A stretch of 64,000 nt of DNA from Daucus carota subsp. sativus (lineage: Eukaryota; Streptophyta; Magnoliopsida; Apiales; Apiaceae), in the NCBI RefSeq assembly GCF_001625215.2, contig NC_030387.2, positions 33,131,606 to 33,195,605 of the forward strand, written 5' to 3'. This document shows positions 46,669 through 58,302 of the stretch, piece by piece. A model generated the notes under the pieces. The model searched no databases and was not told the origin of the DNA. It worked only from the letters and a program-made list of their open reading frames with translations. Each line of letters starts with the position of its first letter. The first letter of the stretch is position 1. A program made the position numbers and the translations under genes.

Positions 46669-47741
46669 CTAAGAAAGTCACATGTTCCAAGTACATTATG
46701 CAGGAAAATAAGTACTGGTTCTTCTCTGTAAGTTTCTTATGATAAGCCATGGTAATTATTACATGTCATTGCAATAAACTTAGTTAAGTTTGTCCGAGGG
46801 CAATTTAATGCTTCATTCCTGATTCTACACTTTAAGAGTATACAGTATCAGTACTGAGTATTTTCAATGAATCTTAATGATTAATTTATCTAGTAACTTG
46901 TAATATCATAGGAGTAACTTTTTTTGATAGCAGAGTTTGTAATATCTTGACTTGGACTTGTTTGAATGCACTCCTTTCCCTATAAAACATAACCAAGCTC
47001 ATAAGATAACTCTCACTTCTCTAGACTAGTTCATTAAGTTAACATCTGAGAACTCACTAATACTTACTCTTCTATGTCCCAAGCAATTCCACTTCACATA
47101 GGTTCAGATCTTACTTCACCGCTCCTCTATTATCATTAGCCGACAATGCACACCAGTCCAACAGAAAAACCCGAGAAAGATTCCCTACTCTTATCTTTAT
47201 GACCACTTCTGGAAGATCAGATTTGTCATACAATGGTTGCAAACAAATCAAATTGTTCCTTAATATCAGCAGCAATGGAAGAAAGAAAGGTTAGAGTATA
47301 TATCTATGTGAAGTGGCTTTGTAAACAAACTTCCCGGCCTCTTGTCTTACATTTTTTCAGCAGAGCATCACCATGCATGGTGCACTCTCGATACTATCTG
47401 TTTCTGTGATCATATTTTACCCAACATCCAGCACACTATTCAAATTTATATTTATATCTGGGAGATGGGTGGTCACTGGCTTTAGACTTAAGTGTAAGTT
47501 AAAATGTTATACTGAATCTGGTGATAACAGAAGTTTCTACCTTTTGTTCACCGAAGGCTATGATGTGATTAAAGAAGTGGATTCATGAGATGAAGATGCA
47601 AACAAAGGGCTGACAGAGCACCTACAATTCCTTCAGGACCTCTTGATACCACTTAGGTTTTGTTTTCTTATCAACTTTACTTTAAAGACACAAGTGTTAT
47701 GTGACTGGTAAGTTTGATCATGTCAAAACTATGCACTAATG
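46669..47741. other. Intergenic DNA after the Ole e 1 pair
   Basis: The first few hundred bases are the probable 3' untranslated region of copy B. The rest is less AT-rich than most spacer, but its open frames (for example 47373-47588) match nothing I recognise. Confidence 0.45.
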
Positions 47742-48052
47742 TTGTGTTTGGTTGGGGTGAATGATTCCGGAAGGAATGGAATGAAAAATGAACTATATTA
47801 TGGACATTTGTTAAGAAATCTCATTCCTTCTTCCATTCCATTCCTTATTTCATATGCTAGATATCACATCTTCAATTTGAGATGGAATGCTCCATTCTCT
47901 TCTATTCTCAATTTCTTCACAAATCTTATCATAACAATTTTGCACTCCCTCAAATTTTTTCCAAAACTTTCATCCTACCTCTACCTCTATTAGTTTCAAA
48001 TATTTTTACTCATTTAATTTCATTCCATTCCATTCTCCCCAACCAAACACAA
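47742..48052. mobile_element. MITE with TTGTGTTTGGTTGGGG inverted ends
   Basis: TTGTGTTTGGTTGGGG at the left is matched by CCCCAACCAAACACAA at the right. The next part of each arm contains GGAATGGAATG-type text in inverse orientation. Length is 311 bases and it is non-coding. The target duplication is unclear; ends like this occur in hAT and PIF/Harbinger MITEs. Confidence 0.65.
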
Positions 48053-49696
48053 TATAAGACTTTCACCTTCAAAATGGCTATTGCTCATTCAATTTCCTCT
48101 ACTGTTTTAGTTGGCTATGACCACCACTTTAGAACTCGAAAATCCCATTATAAAACTGTCAAATGGTGGGAAAATTTCCATGCATCTCTTTTTCTTTTGT
48201 GCACCAATCTATTCAGAAGTGTTCCACGAGTCCTAACTCCTAGTTGAAATGAACAATGTAGTATGCAGCTAGCAATGCACTAATGAAGCAATGTTGCACT
48301 GCTACAACCTGAGCTAGTTGATTTTGACATGCAACTTAAGGTGCATTGGTATGTTAAGTTCCAGAAGTTTATTTTTTAAATAAAAAAGTTAAGTTGAAAT
48401 TTTTATTTATGAAATCAAAATATGGAGCTACGCAGTCAAGAGATCCTAAACTACGTGCTCAAAGTCAATGATATCATCTAATTTGGAGTGAAGAGAATAT
48501 ATAATTATTATTTTTGTGGGTGATCATCCTTTCATAATTATGGTCAGAATATATGATTCTCGTAAAACATTTGAAGGGTCCTAAAAGATTGATCAATTGA
48601 TAACAACAATAAGAAAAGAGACATCTCAATTAATCTATATTTGCGAAACTTGTGATTGATCGCTAAAATATTTCTTACAAATAGATAATAATTTTTATAA
48701 AAGATTTTAAGATTTCAAGCGAATTCACCAATTAATAATCACAATAAAAAGACAGATGTTTGAGTTACGTACATTTACCATAGTTGTGATTGATGATCTC
48801 TAAAAAATATCTCGTACCATAAAAATCACAAATAAAAAAACAGACGTTTGTTTAAGTTACCTACATTTATCATAGTTGTGATCTCGCTAAAAAAACATCT
48901 CGTACCATTGTACCAATACCTCTGGTATAAATGTATTGGTTCGTAACCTAACTAGTTGTCCCCTTGCGATCAGTCTTCTTAGGCTCCAAGCCTTTCCTAT
49001 AACACTTTTTGGACCCTCAGTGACCCAATTATAAATCTTGATGGACTACTCGAGTGAATCCGAGACGAGTACGTGGATTTTGAGGCCCAACGATATAGGT
49101 ATGAGTCACCGCAGTACAGCTGGGTAGATGTGGTATAGCCGGAAGAAATAAAAGGGGTGACAACTGTGAATATAAATGCAGCATAGCCTAAAGTTCGATC
49201 TTCAACCATAATCTTGGATTTCATATAAATGTTGAATCCAATAGAGACCATGTGAAATTAATAACAAAAAAGTCATTCTCAGAATCCACCCATCTCAACA
49301 TGCTCTCTGATTCATGCCCATTTCAGCATTTTACAATCATGGGGTCATAGATTTTTCTACTAGCTTCATTTCACCATAACATTCATTAAACACTGCATTG
49401 AAAATAAGTGTTATTTATAGGTAGAGTGGGAGGCTGTTTTACTTATATGTCTCGAGACAAACTGTGGTGATAAGATGTCCACCATTTTATCGAGTTTCTA
49501 CATTTTAGCTCCATCAATTTTTAATTTTAATATCAATTTTTTAACCGGATAATTTGTTCCATTCGGTTCGATTTTTATTTTTTTTTTGCGAAGTATTCAG
49601 TTCGATTTTATAATCAGTTTAAGACAATGGATTGAGTACACATGTCAATTACGTCACTCTTATGTCTTTTTTTTAATGGGTTTTGTCACAAATTTT
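48053..49696. other. Intergenic DNA with a short tandem repeat and an unexplained minus-strand open frame
   Basis: Two imperfect copies of a unit of about 85-95 bases (AAAAAGACAGATGTTTG... and AAAAAACAGACGTTTG...) lie at about 48740-48910; each ends in ATCTCGTACCAT. A minus-strand open frame at 48997-49251 (84 codons) has moderate GC content but no family I recognise. Confidence 0.45.
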
Positions 49697-49945
49697 AGGT
49701 GGTGTTTGACCACCGCTATTAAGCCGACTTCTGAACTTATAAGTTAGAAGCACTTATTTCGCGCTGTTTGTGTAATAAGTCAAGAAGCACTTATAAAAAG
49801 CTGAAAATGCTAGCTTTTGTTTCATGACTTCTGCTTATTTTCCAAACACTTTAATCACTTATAAGTCTTAACTTGCTTCTAACTTCTATTTCACGTTTTT
49901 ACTTTAAACAAAAAAAAACACTTATTTTAAGCTCTTAGTTTGTTC
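49697..49945. mobile_element. hAT-like MITE, GTGTTTGG family, copy 2
   Basis: The body shares AAGTTAGAAGCACTTATTT, CTAGCTTTTGTTTCATGACT and CCAAACACTTTAATCACTTA with the copy at 42244-42480, in the same orientation. The left end is GTGGTGTTTGACCACCGC. The right end is diverged and set approximately. Confidence 0.65.
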
Positions 49946-51799
49946 CGGTGCCGTAACGTTGTTAATAGATGAAGTGGATGAGATGAGATGGCATTTATAT
50001 TTTGAATAATGATGTGCAGTTGATTAAGGGCAAGGGTAGTCCACTCATTTGAAAGCGGAACACTGATATAGAATTTCTTGTTGCTCCACTAAAATTCCAA
50101 GTCGATAAATCCTGCCTAGACTCTTTCTTGTGTGCTCATTTATTCATTTTCTAGAATTGCCGCAGGGATTAACGATTTATTTTTCTCGACATTTTATTGT
50201 TAGAAAAGGAGAATTAAACTACCGACCGTTAAATTTTCGAAGTGAAGTCGAAATCCATCGCTAACAGAATGAGATTATAATAATGCATGTAATGAAGAAG
50301 TATGTGGTGGGAGTATATAGGTACAAAATGGAGTGCCAGTTATGCATGACATGAAATCAATCACGGGAAAATTGTCATGTTTGTAAATTCCAAACAGGCG
50401 ACATTGTACGAACACTGTCACCCTTTTTAATTTTAGACTGACCAGTCGATCAGCTTCCATGAGAATACCCTCCCATTAATAGCAACTTTTATAGGTAAGA
50501 AGATCAATAATACAGTACACAAAATAAAGCTATACTAGATGGAGAAAAAGTTACTCTACTACTATTAACGTATCAAAATTACTTCATCAACTATCGGGCA
50601 CGGTAAATTAGGCCATGAGCCGGGGTAAATATTTAAAGTTTGACTTTTCAAATTTTCAAGGATGAAATGATGTTGTTGTTTTTTTAAAGTAAAATTAATT
50701 CATTCGTCCTTCACTTGACACCATTTATGTTTAAGTTTCTAAATTAAAATCTTCAACTTTTTTGATATCTGAACTCTTCAAAAATTGGATTTAAGTTTCT
50801 ACGTCAAAATTTGACTAACAGTCGTTGGTCAACACAGACATGAAAATTGAAAAAATATAAGAGAAAAATCATACAAAATGAAAAATAAAAATCCACGAAT
50901 TGAAATAAAAATTTGATATTTTTATCTACAAGTATACAAATATTAACTATTTTTTTCTTTTATTTACTCAATTTCCACATACCGACAACTATCAGTTAAA
51001 TTTTGACGGAAGAATTTGAATCGGATTCTTTAAAAATTTAAGTATCAAAAAATTAGATTTTTTCAACTCAATGACCTAAATCATATATCATTTATAGTTG
51101 AGGGTTTAAACTATCATTATTCTTTTTCAAAAGTAAATTGACTTATATATCTGCAAGTTAATGAGATTGTTTGGCTAATTTTATATTTCAAAAACAATGA
51201 CTTATCTGGAGAACATAAAATTTTAAATTTTTTCGAAATAAATATTTTTTTATCAAATAGTGAATACGAAACATTTTTTTTTAACATACTTGGAAATTTT
51301 ATAAGAAGATATATTGTTTAAACCCAGTGTTCTAAAAATCCATGATTTATCCGATCCTCTACAAGGTCGGTCACCGATTCGATTTTTGAAATTCGATTAA
51401 TCCTTATATATTGTTCTCACTCCAAATATATATGATAAAATATTAAAATTGAATACTATATTACTTTAAATATGAACAATTAGAGAATTTGCAATATAAT
51501 AAATATATTTGTTATTAAATAATAATATAATAATAACTAAATATTAAAAATAATATTTTAATATTAAAATACAACCGATTTTCACAATTTTTTATAAATA
51601 TTTTTTAAATTTTTACATGATCGATATGAACGAGGGCTTATCAGTTATAAACTTATAATCGGCCAAACACCACCCAAAAACGTAGGCAGCCAGGGTGATC
51701 GATCTCTCGATCTCTGTCACAAGCAGTAGTTCTCACTCAAAATAATACTAAGTTATAAAATTATTCTTTTACAATATTAAAAACTTAGAAATATATAAT
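49946..51799. other. Intergenic DNA with an imperfect inverted repeat
   Basis: Between about 50725 and 51085 long arms pair imperfectly (TTTAAGTTTCTACGTCAAAATTT against AAATTTTGACGGAAGAATTT), so a degraded inverted-repeat element is likely. No gene is supported in this stretch. Confidence 0.4.
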
Positions 51800-52046
51800 G
51801 GAGCCGTTTGGATGAGTTTAAAATAAGTGTTTCTTGCTTAAAATAAATTAGTGGAGTAGAAATTAGAAGCAGTATAAGACTTATAAGTGATTAAAGTGTT
51901 TGGGAAATAAGTAAAAACCCTGAAACAAAAGTTAGCATTCCTAGTTTTTTACAAGTGCTTCTTAACTTATTACACAAACGGTACGAATAAGTGCTCGTAA
52001 CTTATAATCGAGAAGCTGGACTTATAAGTCCGAAACAAACACCCGC
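51800..52046 (-). mobile_element. hAT-like MITE, GTGTTTGG family, copy 3 (reverse orientation)
   Basis: Read on the minus strand it carries the same phrases as copies 1 and 2 (AGCACTTATTCGTACCGTTTG, shortened here, and TTTTGTTTCAGG). AATATATAAT flanks it on both sides (51790-51799 and 52047-52056), a target duplication slightly longer than the usual 8 bases of hAT elements, possibly by chance in AT-rich DNA. Confidence 0.75.
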
Positions 52047-53797
52047 AATATATAATAATATATATACTTATTGATCAATTTGAATAAGTAAAACTAAAAT
52101 AAAGTTATTTATTTTAAGATACATGTAATACTTAGTTTAACACAAAATAATAAATCATGTTTGATTTCATTTATTTATTCATTTTTATATAAGTACGCAT
52201 GCCCTCTTTTACAACTAATAATCTATGTTCTAAAGTCGTGATTAATCAATGATTAGTCTGGCTTTCGTAACCCGTCGAACTAAATAAATCTCTGATTATG
52301 TACTGATCAATCTTATTAATCTCCAATCAATTTCATTAATTACTGAGTAATTCTTGTTCGGCGACTTTCACCTATTAACGGAATCATGTTTTTCATAACA
52401 CCGTTAATAGTCTAATATTATTGTGAAACGTTCTGGTCTAATTGTGTTGAAGTAGTTTAATTATTACTCTGTGAGCTTAAAATCGGGGTTGTTTTGTTGT
52501 GTGAAGGTGGTTAACAGAGAGTTGTTGTTTACCTACTCCAATTTCTCCCATTCACAAAATTTTAATGTATCATTAACTTTCGTATTAGCTTTTAGCATAA
52601 AGAAAATATTGATATTAATACTCTCTTTTTTTGAAAAACAAAAGATATTGATACTCTCTTAATAACACGATAAGATTTTCGACAAAAGAAATTGTTATCT
52701 TAATTGCTATACTTTCAATCTTTTATTATCTCAATCCTCCTAATTTGATTGATTGCAAATCATGAAAATAAGATGGCAAATAATTTTTTTGTCATTATAA
52801 TATGTTGTCATTAATCAAGAGGGAAATATGGAAAGTTTACAAAAGTAAAATAATATACATGTATATTACAAATGTGGAAAGATGCTCACAAACACAAATA
52901 ATATTGTTACCATAATAATGGACCACTTAAATATCGAAAACAATTTATGAATTACCAAAAATAATACAATCATTTCCATCACTCAAATAACTTTTAACAA
53001 AAAGAAAAAGACAATAACACTCTACATTATATATGGCAACATACTCTCAACTAATCACACAAAACTAACCCAATATGTTAACACTCATAACCATATCAAG
53101 TACTAAAAATTGATAGCCCAACTGTTTTTCTCCCATAAACATGTAAAAATAATAACTTATTTCATAAATAAATAACTAAAATTTAAAATATAGTGATGAG
53201 TGAAAACAACAGAGGTGGTTACAATCATTCAGGGATAAATCATAGCCACTGTAAAATACGCACCACCTCTCTATCTATATATAACTATACAAATGTTGTG
53301 TGTATATGTGTGACACCGACGCCGTAACTAACGGTAAAAGATTAACCTTAACTATTCTGCTTCCTTAACAATCAAGCCCACCCTCACTCTCTCTTTAATG
53401 CCCATCTTTGTGTCTTTTGCACTTGTGCTACCACTTTTTTCCGGCGAATTTGGCCGGAATCTGATCGGATAAGTGAATAAAACTGCAAATCTTGGAGAGG
53501 GTCGATTTGTTTTGTTGCATTTGAGGGGTTAAAATCTGCATTGTAAGTGGGTGTTCTTGAAATTTAGGGAGGCATGTTTTAGTTGGCTGTAAAATTAATA
53601 TGGTTTTGTTGGGTTTCGTGTTTAGTTGTTTAAGTTTGTAGATTCGTTTTGTTTTTTGTTGTGTGATTAAATTATATGATGGGGTGATATTATATTGATG
53701 GTTTTGTACTTTTCTTGTTATGTATGGTTTGTTTATAGGTGCCTTCTTGTGCAATTTATTGGGGTTTTGATGCTTGTAGATGTGATGGTATCAAACA
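52047..53797 (+). promoter_or_regulatory. Upstream region and leader of the RRT1-like gene
   Basis: AT-rich spacer to about 53250, then a 5' leader. A GTAAGT donor at 53543 and a TTTATAG acceptor ending at 53738 suggest a 196-base intron in the 5' untranslated region. No other gene is supported. Confidence 0.45.
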
Positions 53798-53805
53798 ATG
53801 TGTAA
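53770..53805 (+). promoter_or_regulatory. Upstream ORF overlapping the RRT1-like start codon
   Basis: An ATG at 53770 opens an 11-codon frame that stops at 53803-53805, in a different frame from, and across, the main ATG at 53798. Scanning ribosomes would meet it first, so it could lower translation of the main frame. It lies in the exon after the predicted leader intron, so it should be present in spliced mRNA. Confidence 0.5.
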
Positions 53806-56732
53806 ATTAGGGGATGAGAAGATGGTGGAAAGAGAGGAAATGTGGAAGGCGGGGATGAAAAATGTGGGAGTTGATAAGATTGGGAGACCGAATTTGGTGG
53901 TTTCTCGCGCTCCGATGATGCTGTGGATTGTGAGGGGAGTGACAACAGTGTTGATTTGGACTTTTGTTATAAGATTATTGATTATGGGGGAGATTATGGG
54001 GCCTAAATTGTTGAAGAGTTGGCCTTCTTGTTTTACTCCAACTACATTGTATACTAATGAGGTTAAATTATCGAGTGTCGCTGTTCTTCCCAAAGATTTT
54101 CATCCTCCCAAGAGTGAGTATTGTAGTATGCTTGTTTGTAGTATGCTTGTTTTGCTTGCGCTTTATATTGGTTTTTACAATGTCGATATAGGATGATGTA
54201 TTTTGAAAATACGTGTTTTATGGTTTTTATGTCATTCTTTATATGTTATAATGTGAAGTCATTGAAATTCTGAGATTAACCGAAGTCTTTGAAATTTGCT
54301 TCAGATATCTAGTTTGAAAACATAGACAATTTCTTCTCGTTGGTGATGCTTAATATCAGTTGTTTGGATTAATTTAATAATTTTGTTTCTGGTGCCTATA
54401 GTGATAATTTTGTTTTTGGTGCCTATAGTGATAATTCTTTGTCTTGCTGCTAGAAGATATATTGATGGTGTATTTTTAATTTATTTGTATATCTGAGCTG
54501 CCTAGATACTGGTTTCAGGGATTTACAAGAACAATGGCTATCTCTTGGTTTCTTGCAATGGAGGACTCAATCAGATGCGAGGAGCAGTGAGTTGCTATCT
54601 GCTCTTATATTGTCTTCAAATTTGCTTGTGGAATCTGGTTTCATATTATACATTCTTATGCAGATTTGCGATATGGTTGCTATTGCAAGATATTTAAATG
54701 TCACGCTAATTGTCCCAGAACTGGATAAAACTTCATTTTGGGCAGATCCAAGGTTATTTACTTGTTTTTATGTCCTTAGAAGATAATTCTCCTTTTTAAT
54801 GTATCAAGTTCATATTTATAAGTATTTAATTTCAACATGGCAGTGAGTTCAAGGACATATTTGATGTGGACCATTTCATCACATCCTTAAGAGATGAAGT
54901 TCGTATTTTGAAAGAGCTTCCGCCTCGACTAAAAAGAAGAGTTAAGCTTGGACTGTTCCACTCATTGCCGCCTGTTAGTTGGTCTGACATTTCCTACTAT
55001 CATGATCAGGTAGGTAGCTATTGCTTCAACTTAATTTATTTTTCTCAATCTCTAAAGTCATACAAATTTAACTAAGCTTCTGTTTTATATTTCTGTACCC
55101 AGATACTGCCCCTTCTTCAAAAGTATAAAGTTGTGCATTTAAATAGAACAGATGCTCGACTTGCTAATAATGGGCTACCAGTGGAGATTCAGAAGTTGCG
55201 GTGCAGAGTTAATTTTAGTGGTCTGAGATTTACTTCCCAAATAGAGGAACTGGGTAGAAAGGTTGTCACCATCTTGAGGCAAAATGGCCCTTTTGTAGTC
55301 CTCCATCTAAGATACGAGATGGATATGTTAGCATTCTCTGGCTGCAGCCACGGCTGCAACGTTGAAGAGGTGGAAGAGCTAACAAGAATGAGGTACAAAT
55401 AGTCTGGTACTTGACATTTTTAAAAGCGTTTACAACTACGTCGACAATTATATTTTTAGAAGCTCGTATTTCTTAGTTACATGGTTGAAATTTGTATATT
55501 TAGGTATGCCTACCCCTGGTGGAAGGAAAAAGTTATAAATTCAGACTTTAAAAGGAAAGAAGGTTTGTGTCCTCTGACACCTGAAGAAACTGCTCTAATT
55601 TTAACTGCATTGGGTATCAACCATGATGTTCAAATTTATATTGCTGCTGGAGAAATTTATGGTGGAAGTCGTAGAATGGAAAGCTTGGCAGCCGCATATC
55701 CCAATCTGGTTTGTATTTTAGGAGATGCATGACTTTTTCTTTTCCCTTTAATCTAAACATTATCTTCTCCATATAATCTAAAAAACATATATATATGTTT
55801 TGAGTAGGTTAGAAAGGAAAAGCTGCTACAACCTTCAGAATTGATGTATTTCCAGAACCACTCATCCCAAATGGCTGCATTAGACTATCTTGTCTCCTTG
55901 GAGAGTGACATATTTGTGCCTACATATGACGGAAACATGGCCAAAGTTGTTGAAGGACATCGTAGGTACTTATATACTAATCAAATAAAATAAAGATTTA
56001 AACTGATTTTTGTCACCAATTTCTGTCGCTCCTTAATCCCCTTTATCTGTTTGCTTTAACGATAAAAGCATTTATGTTACACATGAAATCGCTTTCATTT
56101 ATATGGTAGCGACAGAGTGTATATGATGCAGGAGGATTCATTTAGTTCTTTTTCAAATCCAAGTCAGATACTAGACTAATTTATGGATATCGGTATATAA
56201 TACTTTCCTAACACTGATTTTTCTTCTGATAATGACTAATAGGATGTTTTCGTGTTAAAAGTATATATTTCTACGTACATTTCATGTATATAGTGCACAG
56301 CCAGTATGTTCTTCACTTGTTCTACGTAACTTGATATGGATGGTGGCAAACAAATTGATATATGGGTCATAACCAGCAAACACTCTATATAGTTTATATT
56401 TTAAGACTTTACCATTAAAAATTTTATTTTGTGTTAAAAGCATAGTCTGACTAACTACTTCTCCGATGATATATTAAATTCTCAGATATCTAGGATTCAA
56501 GAAGACCATTGCACTGGATAGAAAGCTTTTAATTGATTTGATTGATCAATATCATAGTGGATCGTTAAGCTGGGATGAATTCTCTTCAATAGTCAAGGAA
56601 TCTCATGCAGATCGAATGGGGACTGCAAGAAGGCGCTTAGTCTTGCCAGATAAACCCAAGGAAGAAGATTATTTCTATGCCAATCCGCATGAGTGTTTAC
56701 AGCCTTTGGTTGAACCACTGGGACTCGCATGA
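53798..56732 (+). CDS. RRT1: Rhamnogalacturonan I rhamnosyltransferase, RRT1-like (GT106, O-fucosyltransferase fold)
   Basis: RRT enzymes add rhamnose to the rhamnogalacturonan I backbone of pectin in the Golgi. Eight exons join in frame: 53798-54113, 54519-54586, 54664-54752, 54844-55009, 55103-55392, 55504-55708, 55808-55965 and 56486-56732. The product is 512 residues, about the length of Arabidopsis RRT1. It starts MCK, as the family does, followed by a type II membrane anchor (about residues 47-68, [20 protein letters not shown]). The glycosyltransferase domain holds [18 protein letters not shown], the acceptor-side [34 protein letters not shown] with the HxRxE core, [22 protein letters not shown] and [20 protein letters not shown]. 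The tail [17 protein letters not shown] is diagnostic of the RRT branch. No truncation is visible. A plain protein O-fucosyltransferase role is the less likely alternative. Confidence 0.92.
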
Positions 56733-58302
56733 TTCTCACCTGTGCCAGTCTAGTGGTTAGTTTTGGTCATATACTGCTTGTGTATACTATGTACATCTGA
56801 CAGCCATTGCTTGGGTCTTCTATACACATGTTTTACAAGTGGATTGCGCACACCTTCATCTGTTGAGTTAGGCTGGATGAGCAATTTGAGGCCTGTGTCT
56901 GAGTTCTTTTGGAGCACACTGACGTAAATTCAAAGATGATTATTCGTAGGAATTCCTGATAATCAAATTATTGTACAGATAAAAGAAAACTGCATTGTTT
57001 CAAGGGGCGAAATATTTAGAAATTATGGATCTTGTGATCATTAGATCGAACTTTTTAAATTTTTGATAGCCTAATCAGATTATATATATATTATCACTTG
57101 AACTTGGAGGAGTCTTCCTGGATCAGAAAGGGACTAGTGGTATACTCTGCTTGGTACATCTTTACAACGTGTATTGACAATTTAAATGAAGTATGCACTC
57201 TATATTACTCAAACCTCAAATTGTGTTTATATCACTGTATTCTAATTGATATCACTGACACTGTGTTCCTCTAAGGTATTATACGTTCCAGGCACTTTTT
57301 CAATAAATTGTGCTTTTTCGACAAGATAAATTTCAGCAAGTTTAAACGTCTTATTGTTCTAAATGCATTAGTAATGTCATGCATCTTTCAAATAATACCA
57401 GACACATCCAAGTTTTCTTTTTTGTGATTTATTCAGCACAATTTTACTTGTAACCTGTCCAAAAATGATTAAAAATCTATAACAGTCTATTGATCTTTGG
57501 GAAGGTCCTATGTGCTAACTCGATCATCTTCCTAATTATACATTATTCCCCGTACAGTTAGTAATCTACTTCTTTTAGGGAAGTTAGTAACCTACTTTAG
57601 TTATAACAGATAACTAATCTCATTTTAGTACCAATAATAATATTCCAACATAAAGTAACAGATTCTATGATTAGTAACAATATCAATATTCAAATACAAG
57701 GTAAGAAATGAGATGTCAATTAAAATTTGGTAACCAACATTTATGATAGCATCATAGTATGAAGTATGAACCACTGGCTAGTTTCATTTAAACAATATCA
57801 ATATTTTAACATTAAAGAATAAACCACATATTAGTTTAAGTATCCACTGGGAGCATAAGTTTGAAGGGGATAGCAATCAACAAAAGATAGATATTACAGT
57901 TAAACAAACTTCTCCATATACATAAAATATTACCACAGCTAATTATAACTGCAATTCTAATAGCCCCAAATACTTTCTTAATTGCACGACAAAAATAAGT
58001 AACTTACTATTTACATTCAACTCCAATAGCAGTAAGACTAGCATTATTTGCCAAGATTTCTCATACTAAATATATATTGCGAAATAACTAAGTTCTACAT
58101 AATTATCATGACATTTCAAAGATCAACACATCGCAAATTGCCAAAACTGGCACCGGCTTTTGGATATACACCTAGCATTACCGAAAAAACCACCCACATC
58201 ATGATCCCTTTCCATAAACAAAAAGGAATGCCAAGTGAATATCCCCAATTAGGGAAGAGAAGGGAAAAAATATTATAGGAAGGGATCAGTGAAATTCCAC
58301 TA
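56733..58302. other. Convergent intergenic stretch between the RRT1-like and BIM-like genes
   Basis: Both genes end towards this 1.6 kb AT-rich stretch, which should contain their 3' untranslated regions. I see no other gene or element with clear ends. Confidence 0.6.

Noticed and set aside
53428-54093. Minus-strand open frames opposite the RRT1-like gene
   Set aside because: They are shadows of the leader and first exon on the plus strand, where the protein matches the family throughout.
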